Shown here in pieces: positions 1 through 5,135 of a stretch of 5,135 nt of DNA. The stretch spans positions 1 to 5,135 of the forward strand of contig JAILFQ010000271.1 of assembly GCA_024697505.1 (NCBI GenBank), given 5' to 3'. Under the pieces are notes generated by a model. It worked only from the letters and a program-made list of their open reading frames with translations. It searched no databases and was not told the origin of the DNA. The stretch is from Lachnospiraceae bacterium (GTDB lineage: Bacteria; Bacillota; Clostridia; Lachnospirales; Lachnospiraceae). Position numbers and translations under genes: made by a program. Within the stretch, counting starts at the first letter, position 1, and each line of letters opens with the position of its first letter.

Positions 1-20
1 GAAGCCTTTTCTCTGATTTA

Positions 21-65
21 GGGGGTGCATAATTAAATTATTGGTTTACCCTGCACCCCCTTTTT
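21..65 (+). terminator. Hairpin plus T-run, first repeat unit
   Basis: A perfect 9-bp GC-rich stem, GGGGGTGCA (21-29) with TGCACCCCC (52-60), encloses a 22-nt AT-rich loop and is followed at once by TTTTT (61-65). This is the layout of a Rho-independent terminator for a plus-strand gene left of the window. The loop is long, and no such gene is visible, so the function is inferred. Confidence 0.4.
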
Positions 66-85
66 GAAGCCTTTTCTCTGATTTA

Positions 86-130
86 GGGGGTGCATAATTA
101 AATTATTGGTTTACCCTGCACCCCCTCTTT
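86..130 (+). terminator. Hairpin plus T-rich tail, second repeat unit
   Basis: This is the second copy of the same 9-bp stem (86-94 with 117-125), followed by TCTTTCTTGCTTTTT. It would act as a back-up terminator on the plus strand. On the minus strand the same half-sites give a stem (159-151 with 125-117) downstream of thiN, but no T-run follows it, so it is a poor terminator for thiN. Confidence 0.35.
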
Positions 131-177
131 CTTGCTTTTTCTCTGATTTAGGGGGTGCAAGGGCAAAAAATCAGATT

Positions 178-987
178 TTACTCCTTCTCCACTATTAAAA
201 CCGCCCCTTCTTCCAGGCTTATGCTGCCCTCTTTTCCACAAAAAGAGTTGCTTACTCCAAGAGCAAAATCGTTTTTAAGATCTCCTTCGTATTCGTAAAA
301 GAGTCCCTTTATCTTAACTCCCCTTGCAATATCCGTAAGGGCAAAAACCGATATGTCTCCCTTTTCTTTTTTTGGAAATTCATAAGTTGCGGGGCCGTTA
401 AGCACAAACATATTGCCTGTATCCGAATAAAGGCAGGCATAAACGTCTTTTTTGGCAAGTTCAAAAAGAAGCTGTATGTTTGCAAGGGTATGGTCTGCTC
501 TTTCTCCCCCAACACCGCCGAATATATGCAGATCCCTGCAGCCTTTTTCCAGAAGAATATCCGTACAGATCTTGGTGTCCGTAAAGTCTTTTATGGGAGA
601 ACAGGTCCTGGTTTCCAGTTCAGGCATCATTTCCTCAACTTTTCTTCTAAGCTCCGCATCCGTAGAGTCCATGTCCCCCTGCCAGATATCCGGCTTTATC
701 TTGTTTCTCACAAAAAAATCTATTCCCCGGTCTGCGGCTATGATTATGGCGGAATCCGAATTTGCCCCATCATTTGCGCCGGTTTCTGCCGTTTCTTCTT
801 TTATTGATCTTCTGACCTCTTCTATCATTTTCAACAGGACCTCTTCCGTCTTTAAAAGAGGTGCACCGCCCACCAGAATTCCGGTTTTGTCTTCTTTATT
901 CATTTCTTTATTCATTCCTTTATTCATTTCTTTATTCATTTCTTTATTCATTTCTTTATTCATTTCCTTATTCATTTCCTTATTCAC
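178..987 (-). CDS. thiN: Thiamine pyrophosphokinase
   Basis: The enzyme transfers pyrophosphate from ATP to thiamine to make thiamine diphosphate, in the cytoplasm. Family motifs appear in order: GGAP (residues 40-43), AADRG (84-88), GDMDS (104-108, the metal/substrate aspartates), KDFTDTK (133-139), GGVGGERADHTLAN (157-170) and the C-terminal GVSN (244-247) ahead of the final strand. The annotated start is GTG at 987, giving 269 residues against roughly 210-220 usual for the family. The excess comes from an N-terminal M-N-K-E/G repeat (residues 1-32) and a low-complexity insertion rich in E, T, G, A, N, D (about 62-79). The domain proper begins just after the ATG at 903 (MNKEDKTG), so a 241-residue product is equally plausible. 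The frame stays open upstream to 1074 but has no ATG, GTG or TTG there. The gene is divergent from the mscS-like gene, and its stop lies just beside the 65-bp repeat. Identification is firm; the start is not. Confidence 0.92.
   Translation of the reverse strand: MNKEMNKEMNKEMNKEMNKEMNKGMNKEMNKEDKTGILVGGAPLLKTEEVLLKMIEEVRRSIKEETAETGANDGANSDSAIIIAADRGIDFFVRNKIKPDIWQGDMDSTDAELRRKVEEMMPELETRTCSPIKDFTDTKICTDILLEKGCRDLHIFGGVGGERADHTLANIQLLFELAKKDVYACLYSDTGNMFVLNGPATYEFPKKEKGDISVFALTDIARGVKIKGLFYEYEGDLKNDFALGVSNSFCGKEGSISLEEGAVLIVEKE
892..987 (-). repeat. 12-bp tandem array encoding start codons (MNKE)n
   Basis: Eight in-frame copies of ATGAATAAAGAA or close variants form the 5' end of thiN. Start codons fall at 987 (GTG), 975, 963, 951, 939, 927, 915 and 903 (ATG), each 12 nt apart. 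Variation is minor: AAG for AAA in the first two copies, and GGA for GAA in the copy beginning at 927. Degenerate relatives without start codons continue upstream in the same frame to about 1044 (ANKE, TDKE, ADIE on translation). Each unit carries a purine-rich stretch ahead of the next ATG, which may act as a weak ribosome binding sequence. Copy-number change would alter N-terminal length without breaking the frame. Confidence 0.95.
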
Positions 988-1102
988 TTCTTTTTTTTCT
1001 ATATCTGCTTCTTTATCAGTTTCTTTATTGGCTGCTTTATTGCTTACGGTATTTTTCTGCCCCGGCGGCCAATTTTATAACCTTAATGTGCCCAATTGTT
1101 CA

Positions 1103-1131
1103 TTGATTATTTTTTCTATTAACATTATAAT
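1103..1131 (+). promoter_or_regulatory. Candidate promoter for the mscS-like gene
   Basis: TTGATT (1103-1108), a 17-bp spacer and a perfect TATAAT (1126-1131) match the sigma-A consensus at optimal spacing. The start of transcription would be near 1138, leaving a leader of about 54 nt. The -10 overlaps the -10 of the opposed thiN candidate within the palindrome ATTATAAT (1124-1131). Confidence 0.55.
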
Positions 1132-1153
1132 TCTTTTTAACCGTTTAATTCAA
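1124..1153 (-). promoter_or_regulatory. Candidate promoter for thiN
   Basis: Read on the minus strand, TTGAAT (1153-1148) is separated by 18 bp from a perfect TATAAT (1129-1124). It resembles a vegetative sigma-A promoter. Transcription would start near 1117, giving a leader of about 130 nt to the GTG at 987 or about 214 nt to the ATG at 903. The region is AT-rich, so chance matches are possible. No conserved thiamine (TPP) riboswitch core was recognised in the leader. Confidence 0.45.
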
Positions 1154-1181
1154 CTTCCACGGGGAAGTAATACAAAGGAGG
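1153..1181 (+). promoter_or_regulatory. Leader hairpin and Shine-Dalgarno site of the mscS-like gene
   Basis: A strong Shine-Dalgarno AAAGGAGG (1174-1181) lies 10 nt before the ATG at 1192 and fixes that start. Just upstream, ACTTCC (1153-1158) and GGAAGT (1163-1168) form a 6-bp stem with a 4-nt loop ACGG. The hairpin ends 5 nt before the Shine-Dalgarno, so it leaves the site free and may only tidy the leader. Confidence 0.75.
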
Positions 1182-1191
1182 ATTATCTTAA

Positions 1192-2103
1192 ATGATTCAA
1201 AATTTTTTAACTGCGGTGCTTACATCTACTGCCGCAACCCCCACACCTACAGCTGTTTTTTCAAAGGACACCCTTGAGTCTCTTGAAACCAACCTGGGTA
1301 ATTTTAAGGAATATTTTATAACAACCATTCTTCCGGTTATTATACGTATTCTTATTGCTGTTGTTATTTACATAGTCTGCAAGAAGGTTATAAACTGGGT
1401 TGTTAAGCTTGCCAAAAAGGGCATGGAAAAAGCCAAAATGGAAAAAGGCGTGGAAAGCTTCCTGCTCTCTTTAATAAAGATAGGTCTTTATGCGCTTACC
1501 ATTTTCGCAATATTTGAAGTCTTCGGTCTTGCAACCACAACTCTTGTTGCAGTGCTTGGTTCTGTAGGTCTTACCATTGGTCTTGCTTTGCAGGGAAGCC
1601 TTTCAAACTTTGCGGGCGGCGTTTTAATTCTTATATTAAAGCCTTTTGTTATAGGAGATTACATTGTTTCCTGCGGTAACGAAGGAACGGTTACTTCCAT
1701 AGATATTTTCTACACAACACTTAAGACACCGGACAACAAAACAATAGTTGTTCCGAACGGTGCCCTTTCCAACAGCAACATAACAAACGTTTCCAAGGAA
1801 AAGGAAAGACGTTTGGACTTTACACTTCCTGTTGCCTACGGCACAGACATAAAGCTTGTTAAAGAAGTTCTTCAGAAGGTTTTCGAAGAAGACGAAGCAA
1901 CCCTTAAAGATAAAGAGGTTACCATCTTCCTCGGAGAATTTGCGGACAGCTCCATAAACATAGGCTTCCGTGTCTGGGTCAACTCCGCAGACTACTGGAC
2001 AGCCAAGTGGAGAATTCAGGAAACCGTTAATGATGCTTTTGCAAAGAACAACATTGAAATTCCTTTCAATCAGCTGGATGTACACATGAAGAAAGAAAAC
2101 TAA
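1192..2103 (+). CDS. mscS: MscS-family small-conductance mechanosensitive channel
   Basis: This is an inner-membrane channel that opens under membrane tension to release solutes after hypo-osmotic shock; the family works as a homoheptamer. The 303 residues compare with 286 in E. coli MscS. Predicted segments are TM1 about 42-64, TM2 about 87-110 and TM3 about 116-150. TM3 contains GLALQGSLSNFAGG (130-143), nearly identical to the E. coli pore helix. By alignment from memory, the gate leucines L105/L109 correspond to L127/L131, and Q112-G113 at the kink to Q134-G135. The cytoplasmic vestibule follows, with VPNG (187-190) and DSSINIGFRVWVNSADY (252-268), ending at LDV (295-297). The N-terminal 40 residues include a short Thr/Pro/Ala-rich stretch. 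Two helix-packing alanines, A102 and A106 in E. coli, are S124 and T128 here. It is a monocistronic unit with its own promoter, Shine-Dalgarno and terminator. Confidence 0.95.
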   Translation: MIQNFLTAVLTSTAATPTPTAVFSKDTLESLETNLGNFKEYFITTILPVIIRILIAVVIYIVCKKVINWVVKLAKKGMEKAKMEKGVESFLLSLIKIGLYALTIFAIFEVFGLATTTLVAVLGSVGLTIGLALQGSLSNFAGGVLILILKPFVIGDYIVSCGNEGTVTSIDIFYTTLKTPDNKTIVVPNGALSNSNITNVSKEKERRLDFTLPVAYGTDIKLVKEVLQKVFEEDEATLKDKEVTIFLGEFADSSINIGFRVWVNSADYWTAKWRIQETVNDAFAKNNIEIPFNQLDVHMKKEN

Positions 2104-2114
2104 ATGAAAAGAAC

Positions 2115-2154
2115 AAAACCGGCTTGCACGAAATGAGACGTGTAAGCCGGTTTT
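2115..2154. terminator. Bidirectional terminator between convergent genes
   Basis: A 16-bp stem (2115-2130 with 2139-2154), interrupted only by one G-T wobble, encloses the 8-nt loop AAATGAGA. The arms begin AAAACCGGC and end GCCGGTTTT, so both strands have A-tract, GC stem and T-tract order. It starts 12 nt after the mscS-like stop. On the minus strand, T-rich sequence continues past the stem (GTTCTTTTCATTT), so it can also stop transcripts from the glycoside hydrolase, whose stop codon is about 80 nt away. The intervening 2155-2234 is AT-rich with no gene. Confidence 0.85.
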
Positions 2155-2234
2155 CACTAAAATGAGTTATGAAAAAAATGAAATAAGCAAATATATAAAA
2201 TAGACCTGTTGCCGGTTGCTTTATTTATCAACCC

Positions 2235-3686
2235 TTATTTATCAAGCTTCATTACCGGCTCAAATCTGAGTCTTACCTTCGGAAGTTCCGTAAGGCTTGT
2301 GTAGTAGTTTACATCCCAGTCCTTTTTTGAAGTTTCTGCGTTTTTGCCGTCTGCCGGAGGTGCAAAGAAATTAAGGGAAAGCTTGCATGGGCCCGTAAGC
2401 GGCTTATTGTAAAACGCAGGCATAAGGTCTGCAAAGGTAGCACCCGGAGCCTTATAAATCCAGCTTCCGTTTATCTCCATCATTAGGTTGGCATCTTTTA
2501 AACTGCCCTCAAAATTTACCTCCGCAAATACAGGCTGGCCTTCAAAAGAAAGTTCCATTCCAAAGCCATCTGCATCTTCGGAGCCGCCCCATCTAAGGGT
2601 TACCGGAAGTGTTGCGCTTCCCTCGTCTTTAATCTGCGGCTTAAAGAAATCATCATGAATGATGTTTTTGTAGGTCTTCAAAAGCGGCTGCTCTATGCCT
2701 TCGTTTTTATTGTTAAAGTCTGTCTGCTCAAGACCAAGTCTTCCGTCGTCTCTGAACTGGTACATGGTAAAGCCGGAAAACCAGCCCTCGCCGTCCTTTT
2801 TAACCTCTTCAATAAAATCGTTAAAAATCTTTGCCTGTAATTCCTGGCCCGTTACATCTCCGTCCACGTTAAGCTCGGACATTACAAACGGTCTTTTAAC
2901 GCCGCCGCTAAGTTCCATGAGTCTGTTAAAAGAATCCTTTGCTTTCTTATAGATCACCTTAGGATCTGTAAGCTTGTGGGAATTGTTATCTTTTTCCGCA
3001 ACCTCGTACGGCCAGCCCCAGTTAAGGGCAATGTAGTCATCTATAGACCAGATATCCGTATTTTTATATGCTTCAAGGAAGTCCTCTTCCTTTTCCAGCT
3101 TTCCGGAGCCGGAATTTTCTATGGCACCGGCGCAAAGAATAAGCTTTACGTTAGGTGCTTCCACAGCAAATATGTCTCTGAAATGAAGGAAGAAGTCTGC
3201 TATCTCTTTGTAACTTGCTCTTTTTGTAAAGGAAAACCAGTCTCCCGTTGCTTCGTGATTAAGGCGGAGCATAAGCCTTCCGTAAGGCCTTAAATCTTTT
3301 GCTATTGCCTTAATATGTTCATCCGAAATATGCGGATCCACAGTCATTGTAAGAATAACGTCCTGCCCGTGCTTTCTTATATCCTGCATACAGGTAAAAG
3401 GCTCCCCGTCCGTCTTTCCGTTAAGCCCGCCAAGGTATGGAAAGTAGTTGTCGTACGGGTAGTCCCAGGCAAAGCCGACTTCCTTGTCCGCAAAGGCATC
3501 CTGTGCCCTCTTAGGCCAGGTTTCGTCCAAAGGATAATAACAATACATAATATTTATAGCCCTGTGCGGTCTTAAAAGCTTTCTGAGAATATAATCCTGG
3601 TTTACGTAAAAGCCTCTTTCGCTTCCGTCTCCAAGATCCACCGCGCATTTAGCAGGCTTTAAACTGATCTTTTTTATATCCGACAT
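2235..3686 (-). CDS. GH26-like (clan GH-A) glycoside hydrolase, cytoplasmic
   Basis: Probably a retaining beta-glycosidase with a TIM-barrel domain at about residues 25-345, most like family GH26 (beta-mannanases and relatives). The strongest signature is RLNHEATGDWFSF (141-153), resembling the GH26 acid/base block (His-Glu then Gly-Asp-Trp); E145 is the candidate acid/base. PFVMSELNVDG (266-276) resembles the strand with the nucleophile; E271 is the candidate. The spacing of 126 residues is plausible for the clan. Residues about 355-483 form a separate, probably beta-rich domain I do not recognise. No signal peptide, lipobox or membrane segment is visible, unlike secreted mannanases, so the enzyme should act on imported oligosaccharides or an internal glycan. 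The ATG at 3686 is supported by AAGGGGG 6 nt upstream. The upstream ABC exporter gene is co-directional after a 229-bp gap. Substrate cannot be assigned; another GH-A family remains possible. Confidence 0.7.
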   Translation of the reverse strand: MSDIKKISLKPAKCAVDLGDGSERGFYVNQDYILRKLLRPHRAINIMYCYYPLDETWPKRAQDAFADKEVGFAWDYPYDNYFPYLGGLNGKTDGEPFTCMQDIRKHGQDVILTMTVDPHISDEHIKAIAKDLRPYGRLMLRLNHEATGDWFSFTKRASYKEIADFFLHFRDIFAVEAPNVKLILCAGAIENSGSGKLEKEEDFLEAYKNTDIWSIDDYIALNWGWPYEVAEKDNNSHKLTDPKVIYKKAKDSFNRLMELSGGVKRPFVMSELNVDGDVTGQELQAKIFNDFIEEVKKDGEGWFSGFTMYQFRDDGRLGLEQTDFNNKNEGIEQPLLKTYKNIIHDDFFKPQIKDEGSATLPVTLRWGGSEDADGFGMELSFEGQPVFAEVNFEGSLKDANLMMEINGSWIYKAPGATFADLMPAFYNKPLTGPCKLSLNFFAPPADGKNAETSKKDWDVNYYTSLTELPKVRLRFEPVMKLDK

Positions 3687-3692
3687 TATTTA

Positions 3693-3699
3693 CCCCCTT
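3693..3699 (-). promoter_or_regulatory. Shine-Dalgarno site of the glycoside hydrolase gene
   Basis: AAGGGGG on the minus strand sits 6 nt before the ATG at 3686. Good spacing and strength decide this start. Confidence 0.75.
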
Positions 3700-3707
3700 A
3701 AGTGTAT

Positions 3708-3751
3708 AAGTCCTTTAAACGTGCCTTTAAACACGCCTTAAATCCCGCCTT
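3708..3751 (-). repeat. 12-nt periodic repeats in the glycoside hydrolase leader
   Basis: On the minus strand AAGG recurs every 12 nt (3751, 3739, 3727, 3715), giving units AAGGCGGGATTT, AAGGCGTGTTTA, AAGGCACGTTTA and a partial AAGGACTT. The sequence is non-coding and lies just upstream of the Shine-Dalgarno. Units share an AAGGC/TTTA pattern but are diverged. They could be spaced operator sites, slightly over one helical turn apart, or unused ribosome-docking sequences. Confidence 0.75.
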
Positions 3752-3758
3752 GCCGACA

Positions 3759-3778
3759 ACCGCACATACGTGTCCGGT
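3759..3778 (-). other. Small imperfect hairpin in the glycoside hydrolase leader
   Basis: ACCGGACA (3778-3771 on the minus strand) pairs with TGTGCGGT (3766-3759) around a CGTA loop, giving seven base pairs and one G-G mismatch. It lies between the candidate promoter and the 12-nt repeats. There is no T-run, so it is not a terminator. It could be an operator half-palindrome or an mRNA leader structure. Confidence 0.4.
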
Positions 3779-3806
3779 CCGGTCTTTACCGACATTTAGA
3801 AATCTT

Positions 3807-3834
3807 ATTATATTTAACACTTAGCGCAGGTAAA
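3807..3834 (-). promoter_or_regulatory. Candidate promoter for the glycoside hydrolase gene
   Basis: On the minus strand, TTTACC (3834-3829) is followed by a 16-bp spacer and a perfect TATAAT (3812-3807). Transcription would start near 3800, giving a leader of about 113 nt that includes the hairpin and the 12-nt repeats. The -35 is a weak match. The rest of the spacer towards the ABC gene (3835-3915) is AT-rich, and I see no convincing terminator there, so read-through from the ABC gene is possible. Confidence 0.5.
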
Positions 3835-3915
3835 ATTCTACCCACAAAAACGGATTTAAAAACCATAAAAGATTAGGTTAGAGAGAAGCAATGTTTATAT
3901 CGTTTACTAAAACAT

Positions 3916-5115
3916 TTACCTTTCTTTATCATTTAAAAAATAATCAGCCTGCTGTTTGTAGAATGAGTAAAACAGCCCCTTATTGTTTATAAGTTCCTCA
4001 AAGCTTCCGTACTCCACCATTTCGCCTTTTTCAAAAACAGCGATATTGTCACAGAACTTTGTACTATAAATACGGTGAGACACAAAAACCGAGGTACGCC
4101 CGTCTGACATTTCGGAAAACTTCTTGTAAATCTTCTGCTCAGCTATCGGGTCCAATGATGATGTAGGCTCGTCCATTACAAGTATTGGCGTATTTTTGTA
4201 CAAGGCCCTGCTTATAGCTATGCACTGCTTCTCACCCCCGGAAAAGTCTATTCCCGAAGGTTCCAGGACCTTAGTTACAGGAGTATCTATTCCTCTGTAC
4301 ATCTTTTTCATCTTTTCTGCCATGCCGTTTTGCTTAACAAGCTCTTCTATCTTTTCTTTTTCTTCCGCAGACATGGAAGGTTTACAGGAAACATTTTCGG
4401 CTATGGAAAAAGCCATAAGAGAAAAGTCCTGATTTACGGATGAGAAAAGTTTGATATAGTCTTTATACTTAATATTTCGTATATCAACGCCATTCAGCAG
4501 GATTTTTCCGTCTGTGGGGTCGTAAAATCTCATAAGCAAAAGTATCAATGAGGTTTTACCCGCCCCGTTATATCCCACTATGGCAAGCTTTTTCCCATGT
4601 TTTATTTTAAGATTAACATGTTTAAGAACATAGTTTGTGCTGTTTGGATATCTGAAGGATACATCTTTAAACTCGATTTCCACATTATCCGGGTCAACAT
4701 CTTCAAGGCCGCGGCACTCCTCTTCACTATCATTTTTACTTCTGGTATTTAAAAAAGATTTGTATTTGTGCAAATAGAAAGTAGAATCATTAATGTTCAG
4801 CATTTGCGGTGTAAGGTAAACGGAAATGGACATAAAGTTCATAAGTGCGGAAATACCCCTTGTAAAATCACCTATGCTTAGATGATTGTTAAAAACCTTT
4901 ATTCCCAGGAACAAATAGGTAACCGCCTGAAACAGAACATTTAGGAACTCAACGATTCTTTGAACATTTCCGGAAACAGCTATTCTCTTTTTGTCATAAC
5001 CAAGCAGTTTTTGCTGGAACCCATCAATCTTATCAATGATAAGTTTTTCCCAGTTAAAAATATGCAGGTCTTTCTTAAACTCAAGATCCTTAGCCACATC
5101 ACAGGCGTAGGACAT
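3916..5115 (-). CDS. ABC exporter (fused permease-ATPase), N-terminally incomplete
   Basis: This is the C-terminal part of a half-size ABC transporter of exporter type, with a transmembrane domain fused to an ATPase; the substrate is unknown. Two membrane segments remain (about residues 55-75 and 84-105), probably TM5 and TM6 of six. The ATPase domain (about 145-390) is complete: A-loop Tyr156, Walker A GYNGAGKTS (181-189, K187), Q-loop Q229, signature FSGGE (291-295) in place of LSGGQ, Walker B ILVMDE (311-316, presumed catalytic E316), D-loop SLD (320-322) and switch His347. Family members are typically near 580-620 residues, so about 200 N-terminal residues are missing. The ATG at 5115 lies in the spacer of a perfect palindrome ending at the window edge, has no good ribosome site, and the frame is open to the edge. 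It is therefore unlikely to be the real start. Residues 3-20 look like the cytoplasmic loop before TM5 in exporters. Confidence 0.88.
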   Translation of the reverse strand: MSYACDVAKDLEFKKDLHIFNWEKLIIDKIDGFQQKLLGYDKKRIAVSGNVQRIVEFLNVLFQAVTYLFLGIKVFNNHLSIGDFTRGISALMNFMSISVYLTPQMLNINDSTFYLHKYKSFLNTRSKNDSEEECRGLEDVDPDNVEIEFKDVSFRYPNSTNYVLKHVNLKIKHGKKLAIVGYNGAGKTSLILLLMRFYDPTDGKILLNGVDIRNIKYKDYIKLFSSVNQDFSLMAFSIAENVSCKPSMSAEEKEKIEELVKQNGMAEKMKKMYRGIDTPVTKVLEPSGIDFSGGEKQCIAISRALYKNTPILVMDEPTSSLDPIAEQKIYKKFSEMSDGRTSVFVSHRIYSTKFCDNIAVFEKGEMVEYGSFEELINNKGLFYSFYKQQADYFLNDKER

Positions 5116-5135
5116 CTTACGCCTGTGATGTGGCT
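5092..5135. repeat. 18-bp perfect inverted repeat at the window edge
   Basis: Arms 5092-5109 and 5118-5135 are exactly complementary and flank the 8-nt spacer GGACATCT. The inner arm encodes Y-A-C-D-V-A of the ABC protein in a sensible frame. The outer arm, read in the same frame, gives Pro-His-His-Arg-Arg-Lys, which does not look like an exporter sequence. The repeat ends on the last base of the window, which is typical of a fold-back or assembly-end artefact. Confidence 0.85.

Larger units (their letters stand above)
1..175. repeat. 65-bp tandem repeat with alternating inverted half-sites
   Basis: Two full units (1-65 and 66-130) differ at one base only (T62 versus C127). A third partial unit (131-159) keeps the core CTCTGATTTAGGGGGTGCA and then diverges. 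The core recurs at 11, 76 and 141, exactly 65 bp apart. Each unit contains GGGGGTGCA (21-29, 86-94, 151-159), and the full units also contain its perfect complement TGCACCCCC (52-60, 117-125). Every half-site can therefore pair with a neighbour on either side. In the third unit an additional 8-bp pair, TCTGATTT (142-149) and AAATCAGA (168-175), flanks the half-site. No open reading frame of note lies here. The array may continue beyond the left edge. Its function is unknown; it could be a terminator repeated by duplication, a dispersed intergenic repeat family or a protein-binding site. Confidence 0.9.

Noticed and set aside
1..159. Possible CRISPR array
   Set aside because: Successive units are identical across the whole 65 bp including the would-be spacer, so there are no distinct spacers, and no cas gene is present.
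988..1120. Possible TPP riboswitch upstream of thiN
   Set aside because: The minus-strand leader is A-rich and partly an open frame of degenerate repeats; I find no THI-box core such as CTGAGA followed by a CCTGAT-type segment.
452..1195. Long plus-strand reading frame of 247 codons, with a second one at 861-1106
   Set aside because: Both are antisense to thiN. Their Phe/Ile/Leu/Ser-rich repeats are the complement of the 12-bp start-codon array, and neither has a ribosome site or recognisable domain.
1636..2157. Minus-strand reading frame of 173 codons
   Set aside because: It is a shadow of the mscS-like gene, which has a full family match and its own signals; the shadow also starts beyond the terminator hairpin and has no family features.
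2655..3575. Several plus-strand reading frames of 61-105 codons
   Set aside because: All lie antisense within the glycoside hydrolase gene, lack ribosome sites and resemble no known protein.
3701..3735. Second promoter close to the glycosidase start (TTTAAA and TATACA, 17 bp apart on the minus strand)
   Set aside because: Transcription would begin at or inside the Shine-Dalgarno sequence, and the TTTAAA is part of the 12-nt repeats.
3895..3920. Terminator after the ABC exporter gene
   Set aside because: ATGTTT and AAACAT can pair across the stop region, but the stem is weak and AT-rich, and no T-run follows.

Overview
The window looks like chromosomal sequence from a low-to-moderate GC Firmicute, most likely an anaerobic Clostridia/Lachnospiraceae-type bacterium. 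This is inference from protein style (thiN-type thiamine pyrophosphokinase, MscS, an intracellular GH26-like enzyme, a half-size ABC exporter), strong purine-rich ribosome binding sites and AT-rich spacers. No rRNA, tRNA, transposase, CRISPR or phage gene is visible. The sequence runs to an artefact-like palindrome at its right edge, so it may be a short draft or metagenomic contig.

Layout, left to right. Positions 1-175 hold a 65-bp tandem repeat (about 2.4 copies) built from alternating inverted half-sites GGGGGTGCA / TGCACCCCC. Next, on the minus strand (178-987), is a thiamine pyrophosphokinase whose 5' end is a 12-bp tandem array giving eight consecutive M-N-K-E/G units, each offering its own start codon. 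A 204-bp divergent spacer follows, with two opposed promoter candidates that share a palindromic -10. An MscS mechanosensitive channel runs on the plus strand (1192-2103) and ends in a strong hairpin that can serve both convergent genes. A minus-strand GH26-like, clan GH-A glycoside hydrolase without a signal peptide occupies 2235-3686. Its 229-bp upstream spacer carries a promoter candidate, a small hairpin and a second 12-bp tandem repeat series. Last, on the minus strand (3916 to the right edge), is the C-terminal two thirds of an ABC exporter with a complete ATPase domain.

The four genes do not form one pathway. Cofactor salvage (thiN) and osmotic protection (mscS) are divergent housekeeping functions. 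The ABC exporter and the glycosidase are co-directional but separated by a spacer with its own promoter candidate, so a functional link is possible but unproven. I see no convincing new multi-gene system. The unusual material is in the repeats: the start-codon array of thiN, the 12-nt-periodic leader of the glycosidase, the 65-bp hairpin repeat at the left edge, and the terminal 18-bp perfect palindrome, which probably makes the apparent start of the ABC gene false.
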